From Nemertoderma westbladi (lineage: Eukaryota; Xenacoelomorpha; Nemertodermatida; Nemertodermatidae): 64,000 bases of DNA. Below the pieces are notes generated by a model. That model was not told where the DNA came from and searched no databases. It saw nothing but the letters and a program-made list of their open reading frames with translations. Within the stretch, counting starts at the first letter, position 1; each line of letters begins with the position of its first letter. A program made the translations under genes and the position numbers. Positions 1 to 11,210 of the stretch are shown in pieces. The DNA lies in NCBI GenBank assembly GCA_032718475.1, contig JAUCBJ010000727.1, positions 1 through 64,000 of the forward strand, read 5' to 3'.

Positions 1-2396
1 AGCGATCGCGATGGTTTGCGCGCCGAGGCCCTGACCCAAGCATCCTCAATAAATTTCTCTGCCGAATTTTCGAAATTGGGATTATGGATATTCGGGACAG
101 GCGTCCTTACCTGAGGTCTATGTGGTATAGTCTCCTCCGATATGCGTACTCGTTGACTAGGCTGGACTTTATCTAACTCAGGCCTGCTAGGATTTGAATT
201 ACTTCTTACCTGGGCTGCTTCCTTTAACCGTAGGTTGCTAAGCATGTCCGTTATAGGTTGGATGTGCGGCGATATAGCTTGCGCTAAACTAGCACTTAAC
301 TCATCCCTCGTAATAAATTCCTGGCTAGGGTTCTGTTGTATAGTCGGCTCTATCTGAGTAATCCGCTGTCTCTCATATGATCCCTCTTCCGGTTTAACCC
401 GGAAGTTCTCCGTCGAACTGGGTCGGCGCTCCGTCCGCGTATTCCAAACCCGCTGGTTCGGTTCGCCAAATACTCGGCCCGTCGGAGTTTCTTCTCTAAA
501 TTCTCCGTTGTCACGTTCGGTGTACAGTGGTGCGGTGTTCCGATGACGTAGATCCTGGGCGATGGGTGAAGCACTAATACCAACTGGCGTGCGATATGTA
601 GAGAACGGTTTAACGATCCGTGTACTCGTAATAGCTGGACCGGGTATAGGAATTCTGGTCGTCGTCGACTCGCGTATAGCCGGAGTTCTCGCTTCCTGTT
701 CGGCCTTCTGCAGTGCGAACAGTTCTCGCAACTCAGTCCCTACACTCGCCCCACATTCTTCGAGCATTCGCATCCCCTTCTCGGCGATTTCGTTCGCCTT
801 CCTAGTCCGTTCTTCGCTCTCTAAACTTAATCTCGCACTTTCCAACTGCGCCAGTTTACGTTCTTCTTCTTCCCTCGCTCGTCTCGCTGCGCCCTCTTCT
901 TCCACTCGCGACCTTTCTTCATACAATGCGCGTCTTCTTTTCTCGATCTCGAGTTCGCGTTCCTTGCGTCCGCGTTCGAGTTGAAGCTCGCGCTCCTTCT
1001 GTTCACGATCGAGTTTCTTGCGCTCGCGTTCGGCTTGGAGTTCGCGTTTCTTCGCTTCCTGTTCGCGTTCGAGTTGGAGTTCGCGTTTCTTCGCTTCCCG
1101 TTCGCATTCAAGTTGGAGTTCGCGTTTCTTCGCTTCCCGTTCGCATTCGAGTTGGAGTTCGCGTTCTCTCTGTTCGCATTCGAGTTCCTCGCGCTCGCGC
1201 TCGGCTTGAAGTTCACGTTCCCTTTGCTCGCGTTCCGCTCGCTCGCGCTTACTTATCTCTTCCAACTCTCGTAACTCTGCGTCCAACTTACGTGTGCGCT
1301 CCCGTTCCCGCTCGGCTTCCTTCCGTGCTTCTTGTGCACGCAAAACTTCCGCCTGCTGTTCGTCTAGTCGGCGTCTTCTCTCCTCCGCCGAGTTGTGAGA
1401 AACAAGGGATCTAGCACATATTACCTTACCTCGCGCGTGACTAACCTGGGAATCGCCGCTGTCTCTAGATGCATCGTCGGGTGGAGTTAACGTCCTCTGT
1501 TGGATGTTCTCCGTCGTCGGTAGCACCTGACCCGGTACCACCACTCCATTCTGCATCAGCCAGCTAGTAACTTCCCTCTGATAACGGCGCTCCTCTTTAT
1601 CCTGCGTCTCTTCTCGCTCCACTAAGTCTCTCAACTCTGCGTCACTCACCTGAGTCGCCTGCGCTTGTGATGCCCATAGCAGCCAGTTCTCCGTCCTAAC
1701 TCGTCGGAATCGCTCCGATAACTCGCGGTGCTCCAACAAGGCTGCTAAAACCCTGTCGTAAATCCTCGTTGCTACGTCGCTCGACTGAGACTCTACTGCC
1801 TTCTTCGCTAGGACTGCAAGCTCCTCCGTCTGCTTGAATAACGCTGAGTTATATCCTCTTCTAATCTCTACTAACTCTACCCTCCCGATGTTCGCTGAGT
1901 CAGCTAACATCTTCCTTACCTTGTCCGCCGTCCGGGTTATATGTCCGGCGTGCGCGCGAAGTTTCTTCTTTATCGCAATGTCAAGTTCTCTATCACTTAC
2001 CTGACTCACACTCGGTGGACTTGAAGGATTATTTCGGGAACTACGGGTACTCCTTACAGCCGTCGGGACCACGGCACTTACCATACCCACAGGTCTGGAA
2101 ACCGGGCTCCGGGCTCTCGCTTCTGCTACACTACCCTCCTTATCACTCACCTCTGGTCGGGTTGCTGTACAATCCTTCCTTACAGTAGCGGTAGGGGATC
2201 CTAATACTATTACCTGAGGTTGTTGTTCTTCCTCACTAGTCACTGTCTCGTCCTCCTGTTCACTTACGTCAGCGTCGCTCGCTGCGTCGTCATAGTCGGC
2301 ATTGTCGTCAACAGTAATATTGACGCTATCGTCAGTCGGCGGTCCAGCCGCCGTCTCGTAGCTGTCCTCTAGTGCCTCTTTGTCTGAGACACTCAT
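1..2396 (-). CDS. Gag-like polyprotein ORF of an LTR retrotransposon, truncated by the left window edge
   Basis: Reading the minus strand from the ATG at 2396-2394, I found no stop codon in any of the 798 codons down to position 3, so the frame continues beyond the window. Residues about 1-60 are very acidic. A helix-forming, Lys/Arg/Glu-rich segment lies around 130-240. Residues about 325-530 are an extreme Glu/Arg/Lys/Gln coiled coil that includes three 13-residue repeats built on the core EAKKREL. The tail is Pro/Ser/Thr/Arg-rich. This acidic head, helical block and long charged coil resemble Gag proteins of BEL/Pao or related LTR retrotransposons (family knowledge). No zinc knuckle, protease or reverse transcriptase is visible because the window ends. 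GC content is clearly above the flanks, which supports coding. The alternative is a single-exon host coiled-coil protein. I am sure the frame is coding but only moderately sure of its identity. Confidence 0.6.
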   Translation of the reverse strand, partial: MSVSDKEALEDSYETAAGPPTDDSVNITVDDNADYDDAASDADVSEQEDETVTSEEEQQPQVIVLGSPTATVRKDCTATRPEVSDKEGSVAEARARSPVSRPVGMVSAVVPTAVRSTRSSRNNPSSPPSVSQVSDRELDIAIKKKLRAHAGHITRTADKVRKMLADSANIGRVELVEIRRGYNSALFKQTEELAVLAKKAVESQSSDVATRIYDRVLAALLEHRELSERFRRVRTENWLLWASQAQATQVSDAELRDLVEREETQDKEERRYQREVTSWLMQNGVVVPGQVLPTTENIQQRTLTPPDDASRDSGDSQVSHARGKVICARSLVSHNSAEERRRRLDEQQAEVLRAQEARKEAERERERTRKLDAELRELEEISKRERAEREQRERELQAEREREELECEQRERELQLECEREAKKRELQLECEREAKKRELQLEREQEAKKRELQAERERKKLDREQKERELQLERGRKERELEIEKRRRALYEERSRVEEEGAARRAREEEERKLAQLESARLSLESEERTRKANEIAEKGMRMLEECGASVGTELRELFALQKAEQEARTPAIRESTTTRIPIPGPAITSTRIVKPFSTYRTPVGISASPIAQDLRHRNTAPLYTERDNGEFREETPTGRVFGEPNQRVWNTRTERRPSSTENFRVKPEEGSYERQRITQIEPTIQQNPSQEFITRDELSASLAQAISPHIQPITDMLSNLRLKEAAQVRSNSNPSRPELDKVQPSQRVRISEETIPHRPQVRTPVPNIHNPNFENSAEKFIEDAWVRASARKPSRS

Positions 2397-2408
2397 AGTC
2401 TAATAATG

Positions 2409-2480
2409 TTTGCCTTCCGGCAAAATATCTCGCAAAAGTTCGAGATATTATTATAATTTAACCGAAATACGGTCAAATTA
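2409..2480 (-). promoter_or_regulatory. Three consecutive stem-loops just upstream of the Gag-like ATG
   Basis: Three hairpins sit side by side immediately 5' of the minus-strand ATG at 2396. 2409-2424 has a 6-bp stem with a 4-nt loop. 2424-2449 has a 9-bp stem with an 8-nt loop. 2454-2480 has a 6-bp plus 4-bp stem interrupted by one A/C mismatch. The stems are exact complements in the sequence. A role in packaging, dimerisation or translation of a retroelement RNA is inference. Confidence 0.45.
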
Positions 2481-5400
2481 TTTGTCTAATAATCAGTTGG
2501 TCCAAATGTCAAATAAATTCGCAATGCAATATTGTGAATTTAATGGGGTATATAGTTATAGCAAATACTAACACACTATTTAAACAAAATATTATTATAT
2601 AGCTACTATATAGCATTAAATACCGGTATAGCACAAAATAACTCTGAATCTAATACAAAATATTCAAAATATACTTGCCACCCGAATATTTCTAATTTTA
2701 TATATAGCTCTAATCAACGTAATTTTAGTTTCAAATATTATATGTATCCACTAGCGCGTGGCTACATCTTCGGGTTGCGACTCTCTCTAACTCTCTCTCT
2801 AACTTGAGCGATTCAAAAAACCATGGCCGGCTAAACCTAAATATCCTAACTAATAAATTGAGTTCAGCTTCGCAGTTAAACAACCGATAATTTTTTACTG
2901 CTTCCACAAACACACTGGTGCCAACAGAACAACTAACCTTGTTTGCTGTGAGATTCCACGTCCGCGTCCAAAGATTCAGGCCCTTCGCTGATTGCAAACC
3001 GAACCCGCAGACCCACACGAACCCCAAACTCAGAAGTTCCGTCTTGCCATGTATCTCCAGATGGTATAAAATAACTAAGCGGTTACCTAACATACCGGTA
3101 CAAAACTCTAGAATTTTACAAATAATTTTGACCGAAACTGAATTCTCGCAAACCTAGCTAAAATTTCAAAAAACTTACTAATTACAGTTTGCCCTAAGGC
3201 CTAAGGAACTGCTGTATTCGCAATTAGCAAAACGCACTACCGTACATCCACTGTATGCAGTACAGTAGGTAAAACAGTACACCAACCTAACAGCCTAATG
3301 ATACTGTGTGTGGTACGGCAAACAAATGTCCTTCTACCGTACGCAGTAACAGCAATCAGCCTAATGTACTACTGTACTAGTGTACGCAGCCAGTGAATAC
3401 AGTAATATAAACTAACAACCTAATAGAATAAACTCAATGTATTACTGTACGCTAGCCTATAGCCTACAGCAGACGATCACGTGCTCCAATTTATTGCCTA
3501 ATACTATAATACTACTATCAGCCTAAGAATACTCCATTGACCGCTGCAAGCAACAGCCAATAACACGTATCACTGATACAAAGTATCAGTGATCTAAACT
3601 AACAGTAGTCTAAATTAACAGCCTAAGAATACTCTATTTACTGTACGCTACAGCCTACAGCAAACAAATTCACGTATCACTGATAAACAACCGCGACCTC
3701 TATACTAACAGCAGAACTGTTGAACAGACCAATACCCGTTAATATCCTTCTGCCAACCTAATAAGTTCTCGTCTAACCAATAAGACACAAAGACTGCTCT
3801 ACTGTTAAGTAAAGGGGCTCAGGAGCGTGATATTACTAAATTGTAAGGGTTGCTAAATACAAGACCGCTACTTACCGTTAGATGGCGCTAATCTGCCGTC
3901 CGCTAATATATTTACTAATTTTTACACAACTCCTGCAAAATCGCTTGTTCCTTTCTCTACCGATTGCTCAATAGAGAGCTAACTGTTCGAATCTATGAGC
4001 CACGCAGGAATAACCAAAACAATAAACCTGAGTCGGCTCCCTAAGCTTACTTAAGACGAGTGCGAGAGGCCTTGCACTCAGAGTATTCTTACGCCTAATT
4101 CTATCACTTATTAAAGCACGCTATTACCTACGTCTTTCTAATCGCGAATACTGGAGGTTCCCTAACGTAATGTGTGAATGCGAGAATATTTAAATATCAA
4201 AAATGGTACAGTAATTGTCTCTCGTGGATAGTACCACTCTGGGTCTAAAATTGCCTGCAGCTGGCTTTAGGCCAGCAAATCACTAGCGTTTCGTGCGTAC
4301 TGAATAGTGTGTTCTAGCTGATTGCCCGCTAATGCAAATAACCGCTTAGCGTGAATAGTTTACAGTACTCTAATTATTACTTTAGCTACTCTCCGCTATG
4401 CTGCGTACTAATTCTTAATTTTTTACTAATCAATTACAGTCACAAATATTTAACAGCGTACTAATTACTAAGAGTTCCAGAATACGTAATTCTAATTTAT
4501 TACGCAACAAGTTTCGCTAGTAATAGCCTAAATTTGCCGTATTACTTTGACCTAATCAGTAACTAATTGTTGTAACTAAGAAATAGAAATCAATCAAAGA
4601 GAAAAGAGCGCCTACCTAAACATTCACAATCATAGGCACACTTCAGTAACACACCAATCAGCATCAGCAATCACAGTTCGCAATTATGCAGTTAACTACT
4701 GTATAGCCCACAATTATGCGACTCACTATTCGTACTACACGCTCAACGTTCGAAACGTTGTGATACGTGCAGGCCTCTCCCGGATACATATAGGACTCCT
4801 AACTAACCTGATTCCCGCCCCCCTAATACTAAATAGAGACGAAACCTGGATCATCAGCCCCCTAACTACTGTACCGGCGATTGGTCTGCGTACCACAGCG
4901 TTAACTTCCCGACCGCAACAGTGACCCCATGCCAGCGTTGCTCGCTTTGAATCCTCCGCTCTCCCTTAGTCGCCCAACCCCCCGATGTGCCCACCGCCCG
5001 CTGGCGCCTTAGCCCTCCATTACGCTAATAGCTACCGTAGCGGCGCATGCAAATCACAAAGTCTGACAGTCTCAGGAATCCCTTAGGATTATTGCGCAGA
5101 AAAGAATCACATAGAACCATTAATCAAAAGGTAGAAATCATAGTTCAGTTGTAATTAGCAGTAATCGAAGGAATTATTGAGAAACACAAGCAAGTAATCG
5201 CACTAGCAAATCATTCACGAAATTAATCAAATTAGCAAATTGCAGAAAGTATAAGTATCAAGAAAAAACAGCAAGACAGGTGCTAGGGCTAGGTGTCATG
5301 TGATGAGTTGTGAGGCTCTACCGGCACACCGCCAATTTATAGGTGATCCGGATGGGGTGATGCAATAGGGTGACTCAATCGCTTTCTTATTGGCTCTCCA

Positions 5401-5750
5401 GTCCGTGCTAGCACTAGACCAACCTGGAAGCAGCTAGTCCAATAAGGAGGCCGGATTGTAGCCCTATTTGCTCCCCTTCCTCGAATTATTACCATATATG
5501 GTAATGGTTCACGTCTCTGGCTGCTGAATGGCCAGGACAGCGTCCCTATATGCTAGCCCTACTAAAGCTAATATCAGCAAGCACGGAATCCAGGGTCCGA
5601 ATAAACTTACCCTGGAACTATCTACATATAACCTAATACAAAATTACGTAGGTAGGGCTACATACTATACAAAATGGATGGATTCAAATATATGGGTGTT
5701 TCGATTTCCCTATCTAAATACCACTGCGTTATTATGCCTTATCTAAAATA
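2481..5750 (-). other. Gene-free stretch, probable LTR and leader of the left retroelement
   Basis: No coding frame stands out. The stretch lies directly upstream of the minus-strand Gag-like frame, so it may hold the LTR and 5' leader. It contains degenerate repeats of CCTAA-type words with ACTGTACGC (about 3190-3700), a perfect 11-bp-stem hairpin at 3569-3593, an 18-bp perfect palindrome centred near 5497 (ATTACCATATATGGTAAT) and a TATA-like site at 5334-5341. LTR borders cannot be fixed because the matching 3' LTR is outside the window. Confidence 0.35.
5334..5341 (-). promoter_or_regulatory. TATA-like box (TATAAATT) on the minus strand
   Basis: On the minus strand CCTATAAATTGG is followed by a GC-richer stretch with a plausible start region about 30 nt downstream. 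Its position and direction fit transcription of the left retroelement. This rests on the motif only. Confidence 0.35.
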
Positions 5751-5756
5751 TCATGC

Positions 5757-5850
5757 TGCACAACGGACTAATATTACATACAGTATAACGGACTAATATT
5801 GCATACTGCATAACGGACTAATATTGCATACTGCATGATGACTAATATTA
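5757..5850. repeat. Short tandem repeat, about 25-bp unit, three to four copies
   Basis: Units sharing AACGGACTAATATT followed by GCATACTGCAT-type ends repeat in tandem and decay toward the right. Confidence 0.7.
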
Positions 5851-5904
5851 TGGATACAGCGCCATATACCGTAAAACAGTGCATAATCTTGTACTTTGGC
5901 AGCC

Positions 5905-6105
5905 TCATGGAGTGAATAAGCATGGTGGACAGCCCATGACTTTCTTGAGACGCATCTTAAAGGACACTGGCCTTGAAGATGCGGATGATCTAGCAAATGT
6001 CATGGGTGATAGGGAGTTGTGGCGGTGCAATTTTGTCGATAAGCCGGCACAGCATTCTTAAAAATTCAGCTGCAATGCAGCATGCCGATCCTAGTAGTAG
6101 TAGTA
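5905..6105 (+). mobile_element. 5'-truncated LINE 3' end (C-terminus of a non-LTR reverse transcriptase protein)
   Basis: A plus-strand frame encodes a terminal segment of the type GGQPMTFLRRILKDTG, then DLANVMGDRELWR, ending with a stop at 6059-6061. The pattern of a Gly-rich start, an (I/L)LKDTGL core and a final DRxxWR is typical of C-termini of APE-type non-LTR retrotransposon polyproteins. About 40 bp after the stop the sequence runs into a (TAG)n microsatellite, which acts as the tail. The same 3' end is found inverted at about 38930-39100 and 44335-44465, showing a dispersed family. This copy lacks everything upstream and is dead. Confidence 0.7.
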
Positions 6106-6372
6106 TGACGACCAGGTTCTGACCATTCAGCTAGAGGCTCAGGTAAAAGGTAGTCCTATTGTCATAGTGAAATAATAAACCATTTATGACTTACAGTATG
6201 AGATATGTACAAACAAGTTAGCTAAAAAAACTATATTGATTCATATCCAACTATGTACGCAGTACTACAGTAGAACAGAACTCGATACTATATAGGCCCC
6301 TACTGTACTGTAGTACATTATTAAAACACTATTAGGGTTAAGAAGTTTAATTAATTATCCATAGCAACTCAC

Positions 6373-6621
6373 TATCTTTCCTGTCCGGAATAATGTGGAC
6401 GCGAGCGCTGGACCTGTCCCGATCAATTCTTCCTCCCTGAACCTCTGAGAGTCGTACGATGAATATCTCGGTGTCCATCTCGTACAGTTGATCGTCAATG
6501 ATTGACACGTTACAGGACAATTCTGATTGGCCCGGTGCGAATGTTATCCGGCTATCGGACGACTGGTTACGCGCCACAAAATCGTTAGAGTAGTTCCCGT
6601 TACGTCTACAAGTCGCGGTGT
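6373..6621 (-). CDS. FRAS1/FREM-like gene, exon with second half of a Calx-beta domain
   Basis: This is a 249-nt exon in phase 1 at both ends. The acceptor TTTGTTTACAG precedes 6621 and the donor GTGAGT follows 6373. The peptide begins TATCRRNGNY and continues with a DFV motif, an ITFAPGQ strand, CNVSIIDD, then a YEMDTEIF acidic turn and a final RVHIIPD strand. That order matches the second half of Calx-beta domains in FRAS1, FREM2 and FREM3: the paired cysteines, F-x-PG, (I/V)xDD, the E-x-x-E-x-F turn and the closing strand. The first half is missing from the adjacent upstream exon at 32027-32257, so at least one exon of roughly 150 nt must lie between. No stop codon or polyadenylation signal of the gene was seen, so the protein continues to the left. 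Calx-beta repeats in this family contribute to extracellular matrix adhesion. Confidence 0.85.
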
Positions 6622-6649
6622 CTGTAAACAAACAAACATTGAGTTTCAT

Positions 6650-9490
6650 ATATGTTAGTCATTTTTTTATGAATACACACGGAGCGCCTAAAGGGACATG
6701 AATTAAGAAAAAATTTCCTAACACGTGCGCATCGTAGTGTTGCGCACATAGAGTTTAGCTACGCGTGGGCATGTATTAGCTAACCAGAGCTAACCTAGAG
6801 ACCATAACTAATAAATGTTGTTAAACAAATGCTCATTTTCATTTATGTGTGTTAATTATTCACTGTGTTCATTATATTATTATTAAAAAAAAGTATCTAT
6901 ACAGTAAGTGTATAAGTCAGAAATAAGCGCTATAAAACACTTAATAAGGATAAATTTTAAAAAATACAAATTTTTCAAAAATTCCAATAAAATTTCGACC
7001 GAAAAGCGAAAGCCTGGTATCTTCACATGGGCGTAGTTGGTTCTACCAACTGTGTAGAATTCCTAAAATAAATATCTAATATATATGGGCCGTCGGCCTG
7101 TCGGGTGTTGCCATATCTGCATAATTGTTAAATAGCAAATACAGTAGAATGAATAATTACTGAATAAACCGAATGAAAGAATTAATCTATACACAGTAGG
7201 CCTATGTAGATAAGAGTTGTAAATCAATAAATGCAGAGTAGTAGTTATATTGTGTTACTGTATGTAGGGGCCTACAAGTTACGGCAATATAAACTGTAAT
7301 ATATGTAAACGAATAGTTAATATTTTCTAGATATAAATATATGTATATACAGTTAGTACACTGTAGTACAGCAGTAGTAGTACAGTATAAATATACAGTA
7401 GATATGGTCTAACACTAATAACCTCCCCAAGTAATAAATATTGGCCCGTATGCATAAAACATTTACGACGAAGGTACTTAAGAGCAACACGACCGAACAC
7501 AGTCGAACACACTCCAAAAACTGTCGAACACAGTCGAAAAAAGAAAGAGCACAAAACATTAACACCGTCAACACATTAAAACATTAACATCCTCCTACAT
7601 ACATACAGTACAATAGAAGTCGACCCCCCCCCCCCCCCCCCCCCCCACCCCACGCTGCACCAATTCGCATCAACATATTACTTGACCACCAACAAGAGAA
7701 TAACAACGATGGAGCTCCTTATTGAATTGCAAATGAATTCCAACATGATTTGCATAATATCGGATTGGGTCGTGTGTTTGCATACGGAACGAGTCATCTC
7801 GCTTCTAATTATATCGAGTAACGCCGGTGTCATTTACTATTGTGAATTAATGTAGATTGCACTAACGCAGGACCAGTTCGCATAGATTTGTAAAAATCAA
7901 TCAATAATCTAGGATATCGGTAGTTGTGCATTTGCCATTCATAATAAGGAAATTATTATCGATAATGGCATGTTCGGATTTCTTATTAATATTGCCTAAA
8001 TGAATGCAATAATTGCCTAGGCTACGTAATATTTTGCCACAGAAAAAGTCGTGCGGTCAAATATACCGGGTCTCAAGTAATTTTACAATAAAATTTTTTA
8101 GGGGTTTTTTTACTGAAGAATACGATAGTTAAAGTTTTCCAATCGTGTTTTTGCCACACAACCCGGTCTCGGAAAAAGATCACACACATGCTGATCTATT
8201 CTGCGATGGTACCTGGCCGCACACCCGCCACCCACGACGTGGCTGCCCGTTGATGTTGGGGTTTTGCAATGAGATGTTATTGAGTTTGTATCAGGAATGT
8301 TAATCACTACAGTAGAGCAAGCGGCTGCTTCAATATACAGTACCACACATATAGGCCTACTGTAAGCAATGTAGGTGATCTACAGGGTGCTCTACCCTGC
8401 CTTCCCGCGGATTTAATCGACATACAGTATAGTATAGTTGAAGACGACGCCGTCAATCCAATAACCTATTATTGGCATTTTGAGTGAATGAGTGGTTTCA
8501 TATTAGTATAACTTTTGTTGGGCACAGCTTTGGAAAGTCGGCAATGACGTCCAGGTGGGATCGAACTCGTGACTTCCAGGTTGGAAGTCTGACGCTCTAA
8601 CATTCCGTTAGCAACTCAAATAAAAGGTAGATCTGGAAATACTACCCGATACCTTGTATGTTCGTAATTTACGTCCTCATGGCGTCCCATCTCCTAATAC
8701 CATCATCTGCTGCCACAGTAACCCGGAGGATCAGCTGTTCAAAACTTTGTACTTAGGCAACGAACGTCGCATGAGGGCACTGGACCTGAGAACATCGCCA
8801 AACTGGGAAAGTGAATAACTGGCAGCAGAGTAATTTGGGGCGGTTTTGTTTCAGGGTCTGCCGGCATTGTGAAATACTGCAGATGACACTGACCATTGGA
8901 TCATATTATGTGATACCGCATATCAGTGGATATGTATCTAATCCTAATGTATTTATAATTAATTCTCGGTACAGTATGTACTGTATGGTATATGGATTTG
9001 AAGTGAGATGGGACAATAGGCGATAGTTCACCTAGAAACATCGGGTTGTAATTGCAATCATTGCGGAGAACGAAGCTTGTGGGTGAGACAACCAGCCATT
9101 GCTGAGATCCACAAACTTTGGAAAGACTTCCCAACCATTTACAATCATTGTTCGTTGTGTTACTTCCAGATTGCTGTCCTGTGATCCATTGATTAATATC
9201 AGGTATTTGAGTGCGGAGTACCATTTAGGGTAGACCCCCCCCCCCCCCCCCCTCCCATATGGCATCTTATCCTTATCTAATTGAAATTTTTATTTCATTT
9301 CATCAATGTTTGTTAGTTCTAACTATAGAAAAGTCACGATTCTAATGCATGTAGGCCTACCTGCGGTATCTATTCATTGTTTATCTTTACGTGATTTTTT
9401 ACGATTTTCTCACAGGTACGCGGAAGTCAAAACATAACAATAAATTCAGCATAATACCCTTTAGATGACGTGAACAATAAACTAGTTTCA
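6650..9490. other. Intronic stretch of the FREM-like gene without recognised genes
   Basis: The stretch is AT-rich. It contains a 23-nt C run (7624-7646), an 18-nt C run (9235-9252) and a tRNA-like SINE on the minus strand (8470-8640). Short frames here show no domain I recognise. Confidence 0.4.
8470..8640 (-). mobile_element. tRNA-derived SINE
   Basis: Read on the minus strand, GTTAGAGCGTCAG fits a pol III A box. An anticodon-arm-like hairpin (ACTTCC and GGAAGT) follows, then GAGTTCGATCCC fits a B box, at tRNA-like spacing. The tail diverges into unrelated sequence. A functional tRNA is unlikely because the acceptor stem does not close. Confidence 0.55.
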
Positions 9491-9492
9491 TT

Positions 9493-9740
9493 TCTTATGC
9501 CTACATACTGTATGTAAGGGCCTACATACTGTATGTAAATGCCTACATACTGTATGTAAGGGTCTACATACTGTATGTAAATGCCTACTTACTGTATGTA
9601 AATGCCTACATACTGTATGTAAATGCCTACATACTGTATGTAAGGGCCTACATACTGTATGTAAATGCCTACATACTGTATGTAAGGGCCTACTGTATGT
9701 AAATGCCTACGCCCTACATACTGTATGTAAGGGCCTACAG
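9493..9740. repeat. Minisatellite, about 21-bp units carrying a near-palindrome
   Basis: Around eleven units of GCCTACATACTGTATGTAA (19 bp plus two variable bases, mostly AT or GG) run in tandem. Each unit holds TACATACTGTATGTA, which is self-complementary except at its centre, so every unit can form a small hairpin. Two units are shortened near 9690-9710. Confidence 0.85.
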
Positions 9741-10322
9741 TTCTGTACATATTAAAACTATAAGTCATACTGTATATTCGCGTGTAAATATGTTTTCAAA
9801 ATAATGAAAAAATGTGATTAAAGTCGACATGAATTAATAAAAATTCCTCATACAGTAACACTAAAATATAATAAAATATGAGTAAATAAATATGATGAGA
9901 CATGTGAGATGGTAGATATACAGTAGGCCTACAGTATATGATACACAATGAAGTTAAGTTAACATAGTGTAGCAATAACAATAAGCATTCAGCGGATAGG
10001 TGGAATTTGTGACAACACATAAAAACGGTGACAAAAGTCAGCCACAAACAATGTACAGTAGATCGCAGTCCTACAGGTAATTCTGTTCCAGCTCCACATA
10101 TCGCCGGCAAGTCGTAGGAAAACAGTCAAATGTCTGGGGAGGGGACAACACACAAAATGTCTGGAAATCACTCTAAATCATGAATTCAGTATTCCTGCAA
10201 TACTGCTTCCTTACTACCAGTTAGTCCTAGAGTGTGTAGATTATGTATTCATTTCAATCGTTATCCGTCCTGTCGTCTATTGCTCGATCTGTCGCCGCCG
10301 AATGGTAGAATATAATAAATAA

Positions 10323-10529
10323 TCTTCGATTAATTGTAGGCCAAATGTTGAAATAGTGATACTTGTACAGCCGTACGCCAAGCTTGCGAACCATCCTATA
10401 TCTACCAATGAACTCCCGGAATATGTTGGATACCGGTATATGAAGGAAGACTTCGCCGGTGTTGTGAAGGACGATTTAGTCGATTGCATCGACAACTGGC
10501 AGCGGAATTGCTCGTGGTTGCAAGCTTAA
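10323..10529 (+). pseudogene. Unassigned exon-like coding fragment ending in a stop
   Basis: A plus-strand frame stays open for 68 codons up to a TAA at 10527-10529. It is more GC-rich than its surroundings and has a plausible acceptor (TTAATTGTAG) just before 10340. The peptide contains RPNVEIVILVQPYAKL, then ELPEYVGYRY, and ends near CIDNWQRNCSWLQA. I do not recognise the family. It could be the last exon of a small gene, a decayed gene fragment, or chance. Confidence 0.25.
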
Positions 10530-11210
10530 CCTACGGCTGTATGGATATCATTATTTAAGGACAATGATGTAGACACTATTGACTTGCCGGCGATATGCGG
10601 AGCTGAAACTTGGCAGAATTACTTATAGGACTGCGATCTATTGTTATTCAATTCTTTGTGGCTATTTTTGATAATGGTCAACCATTTTTTTTAATGTGGC
10701 CGACTGTTGTCACCGTTTTTAGGTGTTGTCACAAATTCCACCAATCCTCATTAAGCAATGCTCGGATAAGTATATATCCGGAAGCCTTTGAATTAAAACA
10801 TTCATTATTCTGAATTTTGGCGAGTAAACAATTTTTCTGCTGGGACGGCACCATTTGCGAAAATATTTCCAAATATGGCATAAACTATTAAACTTAATTA
10901 TGGATTATTTGAGTCACCGGCCGAAATGAACAACTATGCTGTGTAAATATTTTGAGCCATTTAGGCATGGTACGGACCCACCATATACACTCATATACCC
11001 AACCCACCCCCCTTTCATTTTATTTGATTAACAGAATTGGATTCAAAACAAACATATTCATTATTGTTTCTTTCAACTTTGACGGAACCATTATCCACTG
11101 TACTGTATCTCATACAACATCATTGAGTTTGTGTTAAATCATAATTTTCAGCTAGAGACAATTAAAATAGAGAAATTAATATCTCGTCACTTTTTAATTA
11201 TTTGGTAATA

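Noticed and set aside
926-1414. Plus-strand frames rich in Arg/Val or Phe/Ser at 926-1414, 981-1274 and 1018-1209, and a minus frame at 827-1216 rich in Asn/Arg
   Set aside because: They are shadows of the minus-strand Glu/Arg coiled-coil frame, whose skewed codons keep other frames open.
8548-8615. True tRNA gene
   Set aside because: A and B boxes fit, but there is no closing acceptor stem and the sequence continues as a SINE-like body.
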